NCBI GenBank assembly: GCA_028753945.1
Contig: JAPNXP010000012.1
Span: forward strand, 5,106,501-5,170,500
Source: Hexactinellida sp. DTS-2022
Lineage: Eukaryota; Porifera; Hexactinellida
Reading direction: 5' to 3'
DNA length: 64,000 nucleotides
Both the position numbers and the translations under genes were made by a program. Positions within the stretch are counted from its first letter, which is position 1; each line of letters starts with the position of its first letter. The notes beneath the pieces were generated by a model that saw only the letters and a list, made by a program, of their open reading frames with translations, did no database searches and was not told the origin of the DNA. Below are positions 1 through 10,967 of this stretch, one piece after another.

Positions 1-84
1 ATTAATAATTTAGTAGTAGTTGGGAGGTATTATCCTATTAGATGTCTGCGTCCAACTTAACTAAACTACCCAACAAACTCCTGG
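1..84 (+). repeat. Direct repeat, copy 1 (partner at 3915-3998)
   Basis: The first 84 bases recur almost unchanged at 3915-3998 in the same orientation. The sequence past the repeat differs between the two sites. It is either the end of a dispersed element or the two flanks of a 3.9 kb composite insertion. Confidence 0.8.
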
Positions 85-156
85 TTTTTTTTTACATGTT
101 TAAATTTTAACATGTTAAAAAAATAGCATGTTATAATTTTTAAAATTCCCACTTAG

Positions 157-1310
157 ATATGTTACAGTAAGATAGTGAAACCAGTGATTAATTACTATTT
201 CACTCAGGTACTTGACGAATTTACAGAAATATCTAGTCTTTTCGTGGAATTCCTAATTAAAGACTTAGTGATTTCCTGAAATCACTAGTGAGATCCTTGA
301 ATTTTCGACACAAACTAAACAAATCTGTGCTATTAACAAATAGAAAACATCCAAATGATCGGTTTTCTTAAAATAAATAAATGTATGGCTTTCGAATTAG
401 TGCTAACACATATCTGTGATAAAGTAAACATCTATTCTTGATGGATTACCCCTGATTTCTTGGTGCCTCTTCAAAAGAGCGTGTGACTTAAGAATGTGAT
501 ATAAATAGATGTCATTTAAAATTCAAAATTGTCTAACGGTCAACTTTTACTGCTATTTTGGACATGTATTCAGAAACCCTGGATCTAGAAGATATATTCA
601 AGCGAGAATTGTTGAAACAATACGATGAATATAAGAAGTATGAACTATAAAATCATAGACAGTGTAAAATCTGCCTCTGCCAACAGTCATACGAAAAGTA
701 GAACTGACTACTATCTTATATCCAAGTAAGTAATAAAAAATAATAAAAATATTTGTCACTCTTGGTTCTACTTAATAAATATTACTTATTTAGATACGAG
801 GTACTCAAATGTGGTGATGTGGAGAAGCTTATCAAGAAACGTACAAATCTGGTTGATTCCCCCCTTTATTATGTTTCTCTCGAGGACACCTTTGATGTAA
901 TCAAATGTGTCCAATCAAATGTGCACATATAGCGACTGGACATGGTGGTCGGGATCGAATGATTAAAGAACTCCAACGTAAGTGTGTCAACATCACCACC
1001 ATATCCCTGGAACTCTACAAATCTCTGGGTGAGGAGTGCCAAAAGAAAAGGAACCGACCTATGACAAAAGGTGTTGTGGCGAGCAGCTTGTTAGTAATAA
1101 AGTAGTGTCGCCTTAGTATTTGTTTAGTGTTCTAGTGATTTCAGGAAATCACTAAGTCTTTAATTTAGGAATTCCACGATATTACTAGATATTTCAGTAA
1201 ATTCGTGAAGTACCTGAGTGAAATAGTAATTACGCGAAATCCCTGAAATTCAAATCAAATTTTAAGGGATTTCGCGAAATCACTGGTTTCACTATCTTAC
1301 TGTAACATAT
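157..1310 (+). mobile_element. Integrase-type DNA transposon relic with long terminal inverted repeats
   Basis: The ends are inverted copies: 157-186 is the reverse complement of 1281-1310, and homology continues to about 290 on the left and back to about 1131 on the right, where one arm has roughly 40 extra bases. Termini read TGTTACAG...CTGTAACA (160-1307). No clean target duplication is visible. The interior holds a broken integrase-like coding remnant. TGT-starting termini plus an integrase suggest a Ginger-like element, which is inference. Confidence 0.75.
544..1105 (+). pseudogene. Degenerate integrase fragment (H2C2-type zinc-binding region)
   Basis: Two reading-frame pieces, about 794-937 and 905-1105, read like the region in front of the catalytic core of transposon and retroelement integrases: a YEVLKCG block, then YYVSLEDTFDVI, then a frame change into AHIATGHGGRDRMIKELQ and finally EECQKK. 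The HxxxH plus CxxC layout is that of an integrase H2C2 zinc-binding domain. The expected first cysteine of the CxxC pair is glycine (GEEC), and the frame is broken near 905-935. No catalytic DDE core follows before the right terminal repeat. It is a dead, internally deleted copy. Confidence 0.65.
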
Positions 1311-1689
1311 ATAAATATCCAGTTCTAACTAAGAATACCAAACTGGCTATATCTTATGATAAGTTATCACTGGACAGACGATCCATCCTTACGAAATTTC
1401 TATAACTGGATGTGTCAACTGAAAAATTTCTCTCATCAATTGATGTAATGCCAGAAATGGACTTTGCGTCTCTCGATTTTAATCCAATCCTTAACCCATG
1501 GCCATGAGATTCTAAATTTGCGTTGACAGATCAAATGCAATTTCCTACACTGAAGTATAATAATTTGGAATGCTGAAACGACACAGTGTGTTTTATTCAC
1601 AATATGGAATTGGAAAATAACAAATCCATTGGGATTATATGTATAGTACTAATTTAAAATAATATTTTTATAATGTCTAATAAAGAAAT

Positions 1690-2331
1690 TTCCATGCAAC
1701 AATGTTGCACTAAAATAAATGTTGCATGCATTGTTGCACGAAATTGTGTTGCATCAAACTTGCATGCAACAAAGTTGCATCGTGTATGGTGTGCTTTGGA
1801 TAGTATACTAACTATTTAATCTAGGGCTGAAACGAATATTCGAAATGTAACGAACGAACCTTTTTCTAAACGAACGAATATTCGAATATTCGTTCGTTTG
1901 GATGACTAAGCATTAAATCAATTTCTCGAGACAAAATAAATTTTAAAATAGGTTTTTGATCATGTTACAATGGTATAATAATAGTTACGAAGTGTATTAT
2001 ACACAAGTTAACTAATAATCAGCTAGTTTAAGTGGGAATTTATAATTACGATATCTCTAAGCTATACAAAAGTCTTGTTGTTGTCCAAAATTAGTCAACG
2101 AATATCCGTTTCATTCTAATATTCGTCCAAACGAATATTCGTTTAGTAACGAATATTCGTTTGCAAACGAACGAATATTCGTTCAATCCTTTCGAACAAA
2201 TATTCGAATATTCGATATATTCGTTTCAGCCCTAATTTAATCTATAATTGAATTATATAATTATAGAATGTTATTGAAACTAGGAAATGGTTACATAAGT
2301 GTATTTTAATCCCCTATTTAATGAATTTTCG

Positions 2332-2364
<33 letters not shown>

Positions 2365-3290
2365 TACATAATATAATAATTATAATAATTGTTTATAGAA
2401 TAATAATAATTATTATAAAATTTAAATTTAATATGTAATATTAATTAATCCACGATGTAGACTGACATCCTTCTTCTCTCGTCTACAGTAGAAATAAATC
2501 GGTAATAACATGCTATTGTATATAGATTAAATTTAAATTGTATGCTATTTTAAATTTATCAAAAACTGTGTCAAATATAACTAGCTTAGTATTTAATCAA
2601 CTTACATTCTTTCATTTCCCTTATAACTAATTCTAGGTCCCCTCTTCGTAGCGTGGTCGGATTCCCGAATGGGACCTGGCTTGTCGGCCATCCTTTTGGC
2701 GCGTTCCGAGGTCCCCATCTGGCTGACACGTTCTGGAACCCGTCTCTAACTAAATACATATATTATAATGTTAAAACTCGATCGTTGGATGTCCGGAGTG
2801 ATAAGGAATTAAACTAGCATTTGTGTTTGATTAATACAGCTATAGCGATGCCGAAGGGTTCGTAAATACATAATTGTGCATTTATCTTTCTGCTCACACT
2901 ATTGTGTTTATAATATTTCCAAATTATATACGTATTAATTAAACAAAGCTTGAGAGCTGTATTATTATTTGAGTTGTGTTGTACTTATACTTAGCTGAAT
3001 ATTTATATAATAACTACGTATTTTAATTTAGGAACTTACTTTGAGCTTGTTTCACCATATCCCTCAGAATACATCTGATTTCCATGACTGTCTGGTAAGG
3101 CATAAAGAAAAAGAAAAAAGAAAAAGAAAGAAAAATATAAAGAAAGAGAAAGACAAAGATAATTTAGTTCAAACCTACGAGTATTTATAGTTGTGGTCTT
3201 GTTCAGTTTTTGTGTTATGTGGTGTGCTTTATAAATATCCTGTGCCGGAGTTTGTTGTCTACTGTAAACCACGACAGAATAGGTCACGCA
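1690..3290 (+). repeat. Family R repeat unit, copy 1
   Basis: The unit contains in order: a GTTGCATGCAAC-rich block, a TTATTGAAACTAGGAAATGG block, TAA microsatellites, a GC-rich core (2636-2745), a CTCGATCGTTGGATGTCCGG block, a GCCGAAGGGTTCGTAA block and a CTTTCTCCCTCA-type tail. The same order recurs near 4770-5640, 5935-8275, 8985-10140 and 13135-15290. The unit encodes no recognised protein. This copy is interrupted by a MITE at 1822-2234. Confidence 0.75.
1822..2234. mobile_element. hAT-type MITE, 413 bp, with 8-bp target duplication
   Basis: The ends are TAGGGCTGAAACGAATAT and its reverse complement. The 8-mer ATTTAATC flanks both sides (1814-1821 and 2235-2242). Related copies of the host repeat near 4855 and 5995 have a single uninterrupted copy of that sequence, which proves an insertion. 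The interior is dominated by palindromic CGAATATTCG repeats. TAGGG termini and an 8-bp duplication are typical of hAT elements. Fragments of the same family lie near 15503-15635. Confidence 0.9.
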
Positions 3291-3552
3291 TAAGAATTTG
3301 AATGGACTAGTTAAATTAGGAATTATGCAAGAATAGTAGTCTCAAATATTAAAACTCAAGGATGTTAATGCTACACTGAATGCTGAGTTAATGGTTGGCG
3401 AATCAGTCAATATTACACTGAACACAATACACTTTGTGATTCAATAGTTCAATTTTATAAGGCATTGCTGAGATTAATACTGAGGGCATGTATGCAAAAG
3501 TTGCAATTTGTAACTGTAACTACTTTTAATGTGTTTATTCTAATAAAAAATA

Positions 3553-3692
3553 GTAGGGTCCTACAGTTTTAGACTATAAGATGCACAGTTCTAAAATCCC
3601 TGTCGGACTTCGTCTGGCTGGCCTTATAGAGCCCCCTAACTAGACTATTGGGTATAGAGATTTCAAATTTGGACAGGAGATAGAGATTCTTC
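3553..3692 (-). repeat. Dispersed repeat shared with the receptor duplication
   Basis: In reverse orientation this segment resembles 46904-47055 and 50760-50900, the region just upstream of the two duplicated receptor-like genes. Shared blocks include TATAAGATGCACAGTTC, GTCGGACTT and TTTCAAATTT.GACAGGAGATAGA. It is an old dispersed repeat of unknown type. Confidence 0.65.
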
Positions 3693-3914
3693 TGTTTATT
3701 TGCATTTCGAAACCGAATTTCGTATTTGTTCCTCAACCCTCGGTAATATCGTAATTTGTGTACTTGCCAGCTACACTGCACTACAGAACAACAAAATACA
3801 ATCGAACTTGTCTAATAACTACCTACGTATAAGTAACAACTTATTTGTCCCTGAACTTAGCGGCTATCAAAACATTCCCCCATATTATTGAACTAGTGTT
3901 TCAGAATGTCTTAA

Positions 3915-3998
3915 TTAGTAATTTAGTAGTAGTTGGGAGGTATTATCCTATTAGATGTCTGCGTCCAACTTAACTAAACTACCCAACAAACTCCTGGG
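3915..3998 (+). repeat. Direct repeat, copy 2 (partner at 1-84)
   Basis: Nearly identical to the first bases of the window. After ACAAACTCCTGG the two copies diverge. See the entry for copy 1. Confidence 0.8.
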
Positions 3999-4477
3999 TT
4001 CTGTCGCGAAGCATCCTAGTGGTTATGAAACTTCTGGAACTAATTTCTGTTTGTAATTTGAATTAAATTCGATTTCCATCATTAATCCTGTGTTAAAGAG
4101 AATCTATTGTATTAATGGTTATTTCTATCAAACCACAATGAATACTTAATAACTTGAACTATATATACTTGACAAATCATGACCAATAATTGAAAATTGT
4201 TTACTTTTCATAAATTTATTCAGATGGGTCAATATTGGAAACATATTGTCATGTTTACGCCGGATAATTTTTTGCCGAAACACGTTCATTTTGCCTCAGC
4301 CGGACTGCTGATTATATAACAACAGACATTTTCTCTTCGATGAAGTCAACTAAAAGAGTGAGTTCATATTATAATACATTTTTGAGCGTTCTTGTATTTT
4401 AAATATTGACAATAACAAATAATAACAATAAATAAATAACAATAACAATAAATAACAAATACAATAAAAGGCTACTT

Positions 4478-4668
4478 AGACAGGAGGCTTCTTCGGCTGA
4501 GTCTTACCGTCTCCTCCGGAGGGGCCGCGAGGCGGTCCAGCGTCTGGGAGGGCACGAACACCTGTTTCCCATCCGCAGCCAATAACTTGTTGAATGACAA
4601 TTATAGTTTCGTAGTAATATATTATTCGGTTGTATGTTCATATGTATGTATCATTATATGTAAGATAC
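4478..4668 (-). other. GC-rich insertion in a family R copy, possible captured exon
   Basis: Two other copies of the host repeat (near 5831 and 8720) run directly from GCTACTTAGACC into the CACCCAC block. This copy has about 190 extra bases. On the minus strand 4582-4480 reads as an open, protein-like frame that includes QVFVPSQTLDRLAAPPEET, followed by GTAAGA, a plausible donor site. The source gene is not recognised. It may be a captured exon fragment or a chance open frame in GC-rich DNA. Confidence 0.35.
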
Positions 4669-4769
4669 CCCACCCACACACACTTATGTCTTCCTTTGAC
4701 CATGGTTTATTAATTTAATTACTGAGACATAATTGTCGGTATTGGGCCGAGTTTCACCCTTTATTACCC

Positions 4770-5640
4770 GCAATGTTACATGCAACATTGTTGCACGAAA
4801 TTGTGTTGCATGCAACAAAGTTGCATCGATATGGTGTGCTTTGGATAGTATACTAACTATTTAATCTATAATTGAATTATTAGTGTTGTAGAATATTATT
4901 GAAACTAGGAAAAGGTTACATAAGTGTATTTTAATGAATTGGTGAATTAATAATTAATAATTAATAATAATAATAATAGTTACATAATATAATAATAATA
5001 ATAATTAATTTACATTTTTAAGTTAATTTAATCTTCAACTTGTATTGTTATCCTTCTCTCATCTACAGTAGAAATAAATAGACAATAACATGCTATTGTA
5101 AATATAGATTAAATTTAAATTGTATGCTATTTAAATTTATCAAAAACTGTTTCAAATATAACTACGTGTAGCTTAGTATTTAATCTCCTCACATTCTTTC
5201 ATTTCTCTAATGACCATCTCCAGGTCCCCTCTTCGGATCCTGGTCGGATCTCCGAATGGGACCTGGCTTGTGGGCCATCCTTTTGGCGCGTCCTTAGGAC
5301 CCCATCTCGCTGACACGTTCAGGAGCCCCTCTCTAACTAAATACATATATTATAATGTTAAAACTCGATCGTTGGATGTCCGGAGTGATAATGGGTGAAA
5401 CTAGCATTTATATTTACCTACTACAGCTATAGCGAGGCCGAAGGGTTCGTAAATATATAATTGTGCATTTATTAAATTAATTGGAAGTAAAATATTTACA
5501 AATTATATATTCATTAACTTATGCAGAGCTCGAGAGCTGTATTATGTCTACTTAGCTGAATAATTATATAATAACTATTTTAATTTAGGGACTTACAATC
5601 CGGGAATTGGAATCCTTATTTATTTAATTGTCACATTCTA
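4770..5640 (+). repeat. Family R repeat unit, copy 2
   Basis: It has the same block order as copy 1: GTTGCATGCAAC block, TAA microsatellite, GC-rich core (5220-5330), CTCGATCGTTGG block and GCCGAAGGGTTCGTAA block. The site that is occupied by the hAT MITE in copy 1 is empty here (about 4855-4875). Confidence 0.75.
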
Positions 5641-6193
5641 TCAGCCATCTTTTCATTATAAATAAATTGTAAGGTTTGTCCTTCTTCTCTCATCTACATT
5701 AGAAATAAATCGATATAAATAACATGCTATTGTATATACAATAACAAATTGCTACAATAACAAATAATAACAAAAAATAACAAATAACAATAAAATAAAT
5801 AACAATAAATAACAAATACAATAAAAAAGCTACTTAGACCCACCCACACTTATATCTTCCTTTGACCATGGTTTATTATTTAATTACTGAGACATAATTG
5901 TCGGTATTGGGCCGAGTTTCACACTTGATTACCTGCAATGTTGCATGCAACAAAGTTGAATCGGTATGGTGTGCTTTGGATAGTATACTAACTATTTAAT
6001 CTATAATTTAATTATTAGTGCTGTAGAATGTTATTGAAACTAGGAAATGGTTACATAAGTGTATTTTAATGAATTTCGATTAATAATAATAATAATTATT
6101 ATTATATAATATAATAATACATAATATAATAGTAATAGTTAGAATAATAATAATATTTATTAATTTAAATTTTTATTTAATAATATTATTTAA

Positions 6194-7483
6194 TGGGAAA
6201 ATTCCAAAAATACTCAAGTTTTTAAAAAATTTCCAAATATACTCAACTTTTTACTGATACTCAAATATAAAACTAGATCTTTCCGAATCTACTCAAGTTT
6301 TTCAAAATAATTCCAAATCTACTCAAGTTTTTCAGAATAATTCCAATTCTGCTCAAGTTTTTTCAATAAATTCCAAATCTACTCAACTTTTCAGTAAATT
6401 CACAGATCTACTCAAGTTTAGAAAGGCTATATTTAGTCTATCTTATATATTAATTCACAATGTTTTTTGTGTTTGTTTGTTTGTGTGTTTGTTCAGAATT
6501 GATTGAGGAACTGGTAAAAGCTACAGACCTAAAATTTGGCAGTGGGGTGGGAAATACTAGTATTGTATGTACAAACAAGTTCAATATCTAAAAAGATATT
6601 CAAATCTTCCATCACAAAAGGTGTCAAAACCTTTAGCCAATTAAATTCGAGGGTTGTTCCAGTATGGACTAGCAGCTAGCATTTCAATTAGTATAATCGA
6701 ATGCTTTAGTGACTGTCAAATGTTAAGTGTGCATTATGGAATACTGAGAAAGTAATCTAATTGATCGAGAGGAAGTTCAGGCATTTAATCAGTTATTTGT
6801 GTTCTGTCTGTCTAGCCATACATTTATAACATTCCATTGTGTTATTTGATATCAAATTATTATCAATCAATACAATAACTTCTCCACATCCCAAAGTTAG
6901 GGGTCCACTGGTACAGTTTCTTAGTGATATTTAATTATATATTTGGAATTGGTATATTATTATACACGGACAAGCTTATATATCTAGAAAATTATCTGTT
7001 CAAATTTGCATAAATATCCAAATTATTTAATCTGCCCTTATAGAAACCTGTAGCTAGGATGAACGGATATAAATAGACGGCTAGCGGCCAACCATCAAGA
7101 ACGACATTTAATTTGAAAAGCAGATGCTTTAAATACAAGCGAGGGCCGTAGACCCGAGTACAAGTTGTAAGGACGCGCGTAGAGCAGACGAGCAGATTGT
7201 ACTAATAAATCTTTTTTGTGGTTGGGATCTCCATACTAGTTTCAATAATCCAATAAAACTTGAGTATATTCGGAATAATCCAATAAAACTTGAGTATATT
7301 TGGAATAATCCAATAAAACTTGAGTATATTTGGAATAATCCAATAAAACTTGAGTATATTTGGAATAATCCGGTAAAACTTGAGTATATTTGGAAAAACT
7401 TGAGTATATTTACAAATTAGTTGAGTATTGTTGAGTATATTTGGAAATTTTTAAAAAACTTGAGTATTTTTGGAATTTTCCCA
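6194..7483. mobile_element. Foldback element with minisatellite arms
   Basis: The outermost 50 or so bases (6194-6247) are the reverse complement of 7430-7483, with termini TGGGAAAATTCC. Inside each arm are short tandem repeats of about 30 bp: an AATTCCAAATCTACTCAAG type on the left (6247-6420), and on the right (7245-7440) its inverted counterpart of the type AATAAAACTTGAGTATATTT. TTATTTAA flanks both sides (6186-6193 and 7484-7491); read with TIRs one base shorter, a 10-bp duplication ATTATTTAAT results. The centre carries a copy of the Q repeat (6485-6850) and a TATA-like and AATAAA-containing stretch (7065-7215). No transposase is present. Confidence 0.85.
6485..6850 (+). repeat. Q repeat, copy inside the foldback element
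   Basis: It begins with a GTTTGTTTGTTTGTG run, then a GATTGAGGAACTGG block, CTAGCAGCTAGCATT and CTAGCCATACATT. It matches 10600-10890 in inverse orientation and 12470-12665 in the same orientation. It is non-coding. Confidence 0.7.
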
Positions 7484-8077
7484 TTATTTAATTATCTATG
7501 TACACCGACATCCTCCTCTCATCTACAGTAGAAATAATTCGATAATAACATGCTATTGTATATACATTAATTTTAAATTGTATGCTATTTTAAATTTATC
7601 AAAAACTGTCAAATATAACTAGCTTAGTATTTCATCAACTTACATTCTTTCATCTCCCTAATTACTATCTCCAGGTCCCCTCTTCTGAGCCTGATCGGAT
7701 CTCCGAAGGGGACCTGGCTTGTGGGCCATCCTTTGGGCGCGTCCTTCGGACCTCATCTGGCAGTCGCGTTTTGAAACCCATCTCTAACTAAATACATATA
7801 TTATAATGTTAATACTCGATCGTTGGATGTCCGGAGTGATAAGGAATTAAACTAGCATTTGTATTTAATTAATACAGCTATAGCGAGGCCGAAGGGTTCG
7901 TAAATATATAATTGTGCATTTATCTTTCTGCTCACACTATTGTGTTAATAATATTTCCAAATTATATACGTATTAATTAAACAAAGCTTGAGAGCTGTAT
8001 TATTATTTGAGTTGTGTTGTACTTATACTTAAAGCTGAATAATTCTATAAATAACTACGTATTTTAATATAGGAACT

Positions 8078-8495
8078 TACTTTGTGCCTCTTTCATTTGT
8101 GCCTCTTTCACTTTCTCCCTCAGTATACATCTGATTTCCATAACTGTCTGGTGAGACATGATTTTTGATATAATAAAGATTTTAATAAATACGTAAGAAT
8201 AATAAGCAAATATAATTTTGTTCAAACTTTCGAGTATTTATATACTCTCCCCAGTTGTGTTTTTGTTCAGTTTTTGTGTCCTGTGGTGTGCTTTAGAATA
8301 ATGTTAAAACTGATCGTTGAATGTCCGGAGTGATAAGGAATTAAACTAGCATTTGTATTTAATTAATGCAGCTATAGCGAGGCCGAAGGGTTCGTAAATA
8401 TATAATTGTGCATTTGCTAAATTAATTGGAAGTAAAATATTTACAAATTATATATTCATTAACTTATGCAGAGCTCGAGAGCTGTATTATGTCTA
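8078..8495 (+). repeat. Duplicated segment A (partner 9595-10015)
   Basis: From TTTGTGCCTCTTTCATTTG through the CCGAAGGGTTCGTA block to GAGCTCGAGAGCTGTATTATG this stretch is almost identical to 9595-10015. The near identity points to a recent local duplication inside the family R array. Confidence 0.8.
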
Positions 8496-8984
8496 CTTAG
8501 CTGAATAATTATATAATAACTATTTTAATTTAGGGACTTACAATCCGGGAATTGGAATCCTTATTTATTTAATTGTCACATTCTATCAGCCATCTTTTCA
8601 TTATAAATAAATTGTAAGGTTTGTCCTTCTTCTCTCATCTACATTAGAAAAATAACAAATTGCTACAATAACAAATAATAACAAAAAATAACAATAACAA
8701 TAAACAACAGATACAATAAACAAGCTACTTAGACCCACCCACAATTATGTCTTCCTTTGACAATGGTTTATTTATTTAATTAAATTACTGAGACATAATT
8801 GTCGGTATTGGGCCGAGTTTCACCCTTTATTACCCGCTGATGGTTTCACAAACAACAATTATTTATATTCATTTTAATGCTATCAATTATACAACAATAC
8901 TAATTAATTGTACTCTTCAATGAGTAATGATTTTAGTCTCGTCTTTCTTCTTGAATATAGTTAGAATAATCGGTGATAGAAAAC

Positions 8985-10140
8985 CCCGGTTCCAATTGTA
9001 GTATAAACTTATTGAAACTAAGAAATTTTTACATAAGTGTATTTTAATGAATTTTCGATTTAATGATTAATAATAATAATAATAACAATTACATAATATA
9101 ATAATTATAATTATAATTAATTTACATTTTTTATTTAATAATATTACTTATTCAACAATGTCACGGACATCCTTCTTCTCTCATCTACAATAGAAATAAA
9201 TCGATAATAACATGCTATTGTATATATAAATTAAATTTATATTGTATGCTATTTTAAATATATTAAAAACTGTTTTAAATATAACTAGCTTAGTATTTAA
9301 TCAACTTACATTTATCCAATTCCCTAATGACCATCTCCAAGTCCCCTCTTCGGAGCCGATCGGATTCCCGAATGGGACCTGGCTTGTCGGCCTTCCTTTG
9401 GGGGCGTCCTTCGGACCCCATCTGGCAATCGCATTTTGAAATCCGTCTCTAACAAAAATACATATACTATAATGTTAAAGGGTTCGTAAAATTATTATAC
9501 GTATTAATTAAACAGAGCTCAAGCAGGCTCAAAAGAGCTGTATTATTATTATTTGAGTAGTTATATAATATCTACGTATTTAAATTTAGCAACTTACTTT
9601 GTGCCTCTTTCATTTGTGCCTCTTTCACTTTCTCCCTCAGTATACATCTGATTTCCATAACTGTCTGGTGAGACATGATTTTTGATATAATAAAGATTTT
9701 AATAAATACGCAAGAATAATAAGCAAATATAATTTTGTTCAAACTTTCGAGTATTTATATACTCTCCCCAGTTGTGTTTTTGTTCAGTTTTTGTGTCCTG
9801 TGGTGTGCTTTAGAATAATGTTAAAACTGATCGTTGAATGTCCGGAGTGATAAGGAATTAAACTAGCATTTGTATTTAATTAATGCAGCTATAGCGAGGC
9901 CGAAGGGTTCGTAGATATATAATTGTGCATTTGCTAAATTAATTGGAAGTAAAATATTTACAAATTATATATTCATTAACTTATGCAGAGCTCGAGAGCT
10001 GTATTATGTGTACTTAGCTGAATAGTTATATAATATCTACGTATTTAAATTTAGCAACTTACTTTGTGCCTCTTTCATTTGTGCCTGTTTCACTTTCTCC
10101 CTCAAGAATATATCTGATTTGTATGACTGTCTTGGTACGA
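8985..10140 (+). repeat. Family R repeat unit, copy 4, partly rearranged
   Basis: The TTATTGAAACTA block, TAA microsatellite and GC-rich core (9340-9440) are present. The CTCGATCGTTGG block directly after the core is lost, with a junction near 9478-9490. A second tail, the duplicated segment 9595-10015, follows. Confidence 0.65.
9595..10015 (+). repeat. Duplicated segment B (partner 8078-8495)
   Basis: Near-identical copy of 8078-8495 in the same orientation, as described there. Confidence 0.8.
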
Positions 10141-10376
10141 CATAATTTTGTACCTATTTAGATTTCCCAGTATTTATACATAACGGATCTTGAACATTCT
10201 GAACTCAATCGATACTTTGTGATTCCAATTACGTTTCTTTTCTTTTCTTTTCTTATTATTATGCTATCCATAGTTACGATAAGTCAGCGCCGGTATTCTT
10301 TAAATATTTGTACTAATTTTAACTTACAATTCTCTGGATATCAAAGCTTGTATGTGTATAATAATAGAGAATGCTT

Positions 10377-10533
10377 ATAGAGCTGAGCTCTAGTAGAGTT
10401 CAGATTTTTTCCCATACTAAAAACCCCAGGCTTACTTTCTAAAGGTCAATTTCAAAGCTTGGGGAAAACTGACCTTTCTCAGTGCCTGAATACACATACT
10501 GAAAAACTGAACTCTACTAGAGCTGAGCTCTAT
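10377..10533. mobile_element. Small MITE, 157 bp
   Basis: Perfect 27-base inverted ends: ATAGAGCTGAGCTCTAGTAG... at 10377-10403, and its complement at 10507-10533. The interior has no reading frame. The superfamily is not assigned. Confidence 0.8.
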
Positions 10534-10599
10534 ATAAGTAATTTCATAATAATATACCGACTCCAAATAGAAAATTAAATAACACTAAGGAACTGTACA

Positions 10600-10890
10600 A
10601 CTCCGTTCGTATTTATTGGATATAAAATAGACACAATGGAATGTATGGCTAGGCATGTAGAACACAAATAACTGAGTTAGATTTATTCTAATTGAATGCT
10701 AGCTGCTAATCCATACTGGGACAACCCTCGGATTTAATTTAATTTATCACCTTTTGGGATAAAAGATGTGATTATTTTTTTAGATATTAGAACTTGTTTC
10801 TAGATACAGTTTTCTGCCAAATTCCAAGTCTATGTAGTTCTTACCAGTTCCTCAATCAATTCCGATCAAACAAACAAAAACAAAGATATT
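10600..10890 (-). repeat. Q repeat, inverted copy
   Basis: On the minus strand it repeats the blocks seen at 6485-6850: GAGGAACTGG, CTAGCAGCTAGCATT-like and CTAGCCATACATT. It is non-coding. Confidence 0.7.
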
Positions 10891-10967
10891 AACTATATAA
10901 ACTAATAACAATGGTGTATCTTAGTATTATTGTTTCGCATCTTGAGAATTATATTTTATTTAGTTGA

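Larger units (their letters stand above)
5935..8275 (+). repeat. Family R repeat unit, copy 3, split by a foldback insertion
   Basis: The unit begins with the GTTGCATGCAAC block and ends in the CTTTCTCCCTCA tail and CTGTGGTGTGC block. A 1.3 kb foldback element (6194-7483) interrupts it; the sequence resumes at TTATTTAATTATCTATG. The GC-rich core is at 7673-7775. Confidence 0.75.

Noticed and set aside
1690-1790. GTTGCATGCAAC repeats as a CRISPR-like array
   Set aside because: Spacing is irregular, the motif is a short palindrome of a dispersed repeat, and the genome is eukaryotic.
1-3998. The 84-bp direct repeats as LTRs of a retrotransposon
   Set aside because: They are too short, no gag, protease or reverse transcriptase lies between them, and no primer-binding site was seen.
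5210-5398. Open frame with PNGTWLVGHPFGASLGPHL as a stand-alone gene
   Set aside because: It is part of family R repeat copies, several of which have stops just after the core. It is listed only as a finding to test.
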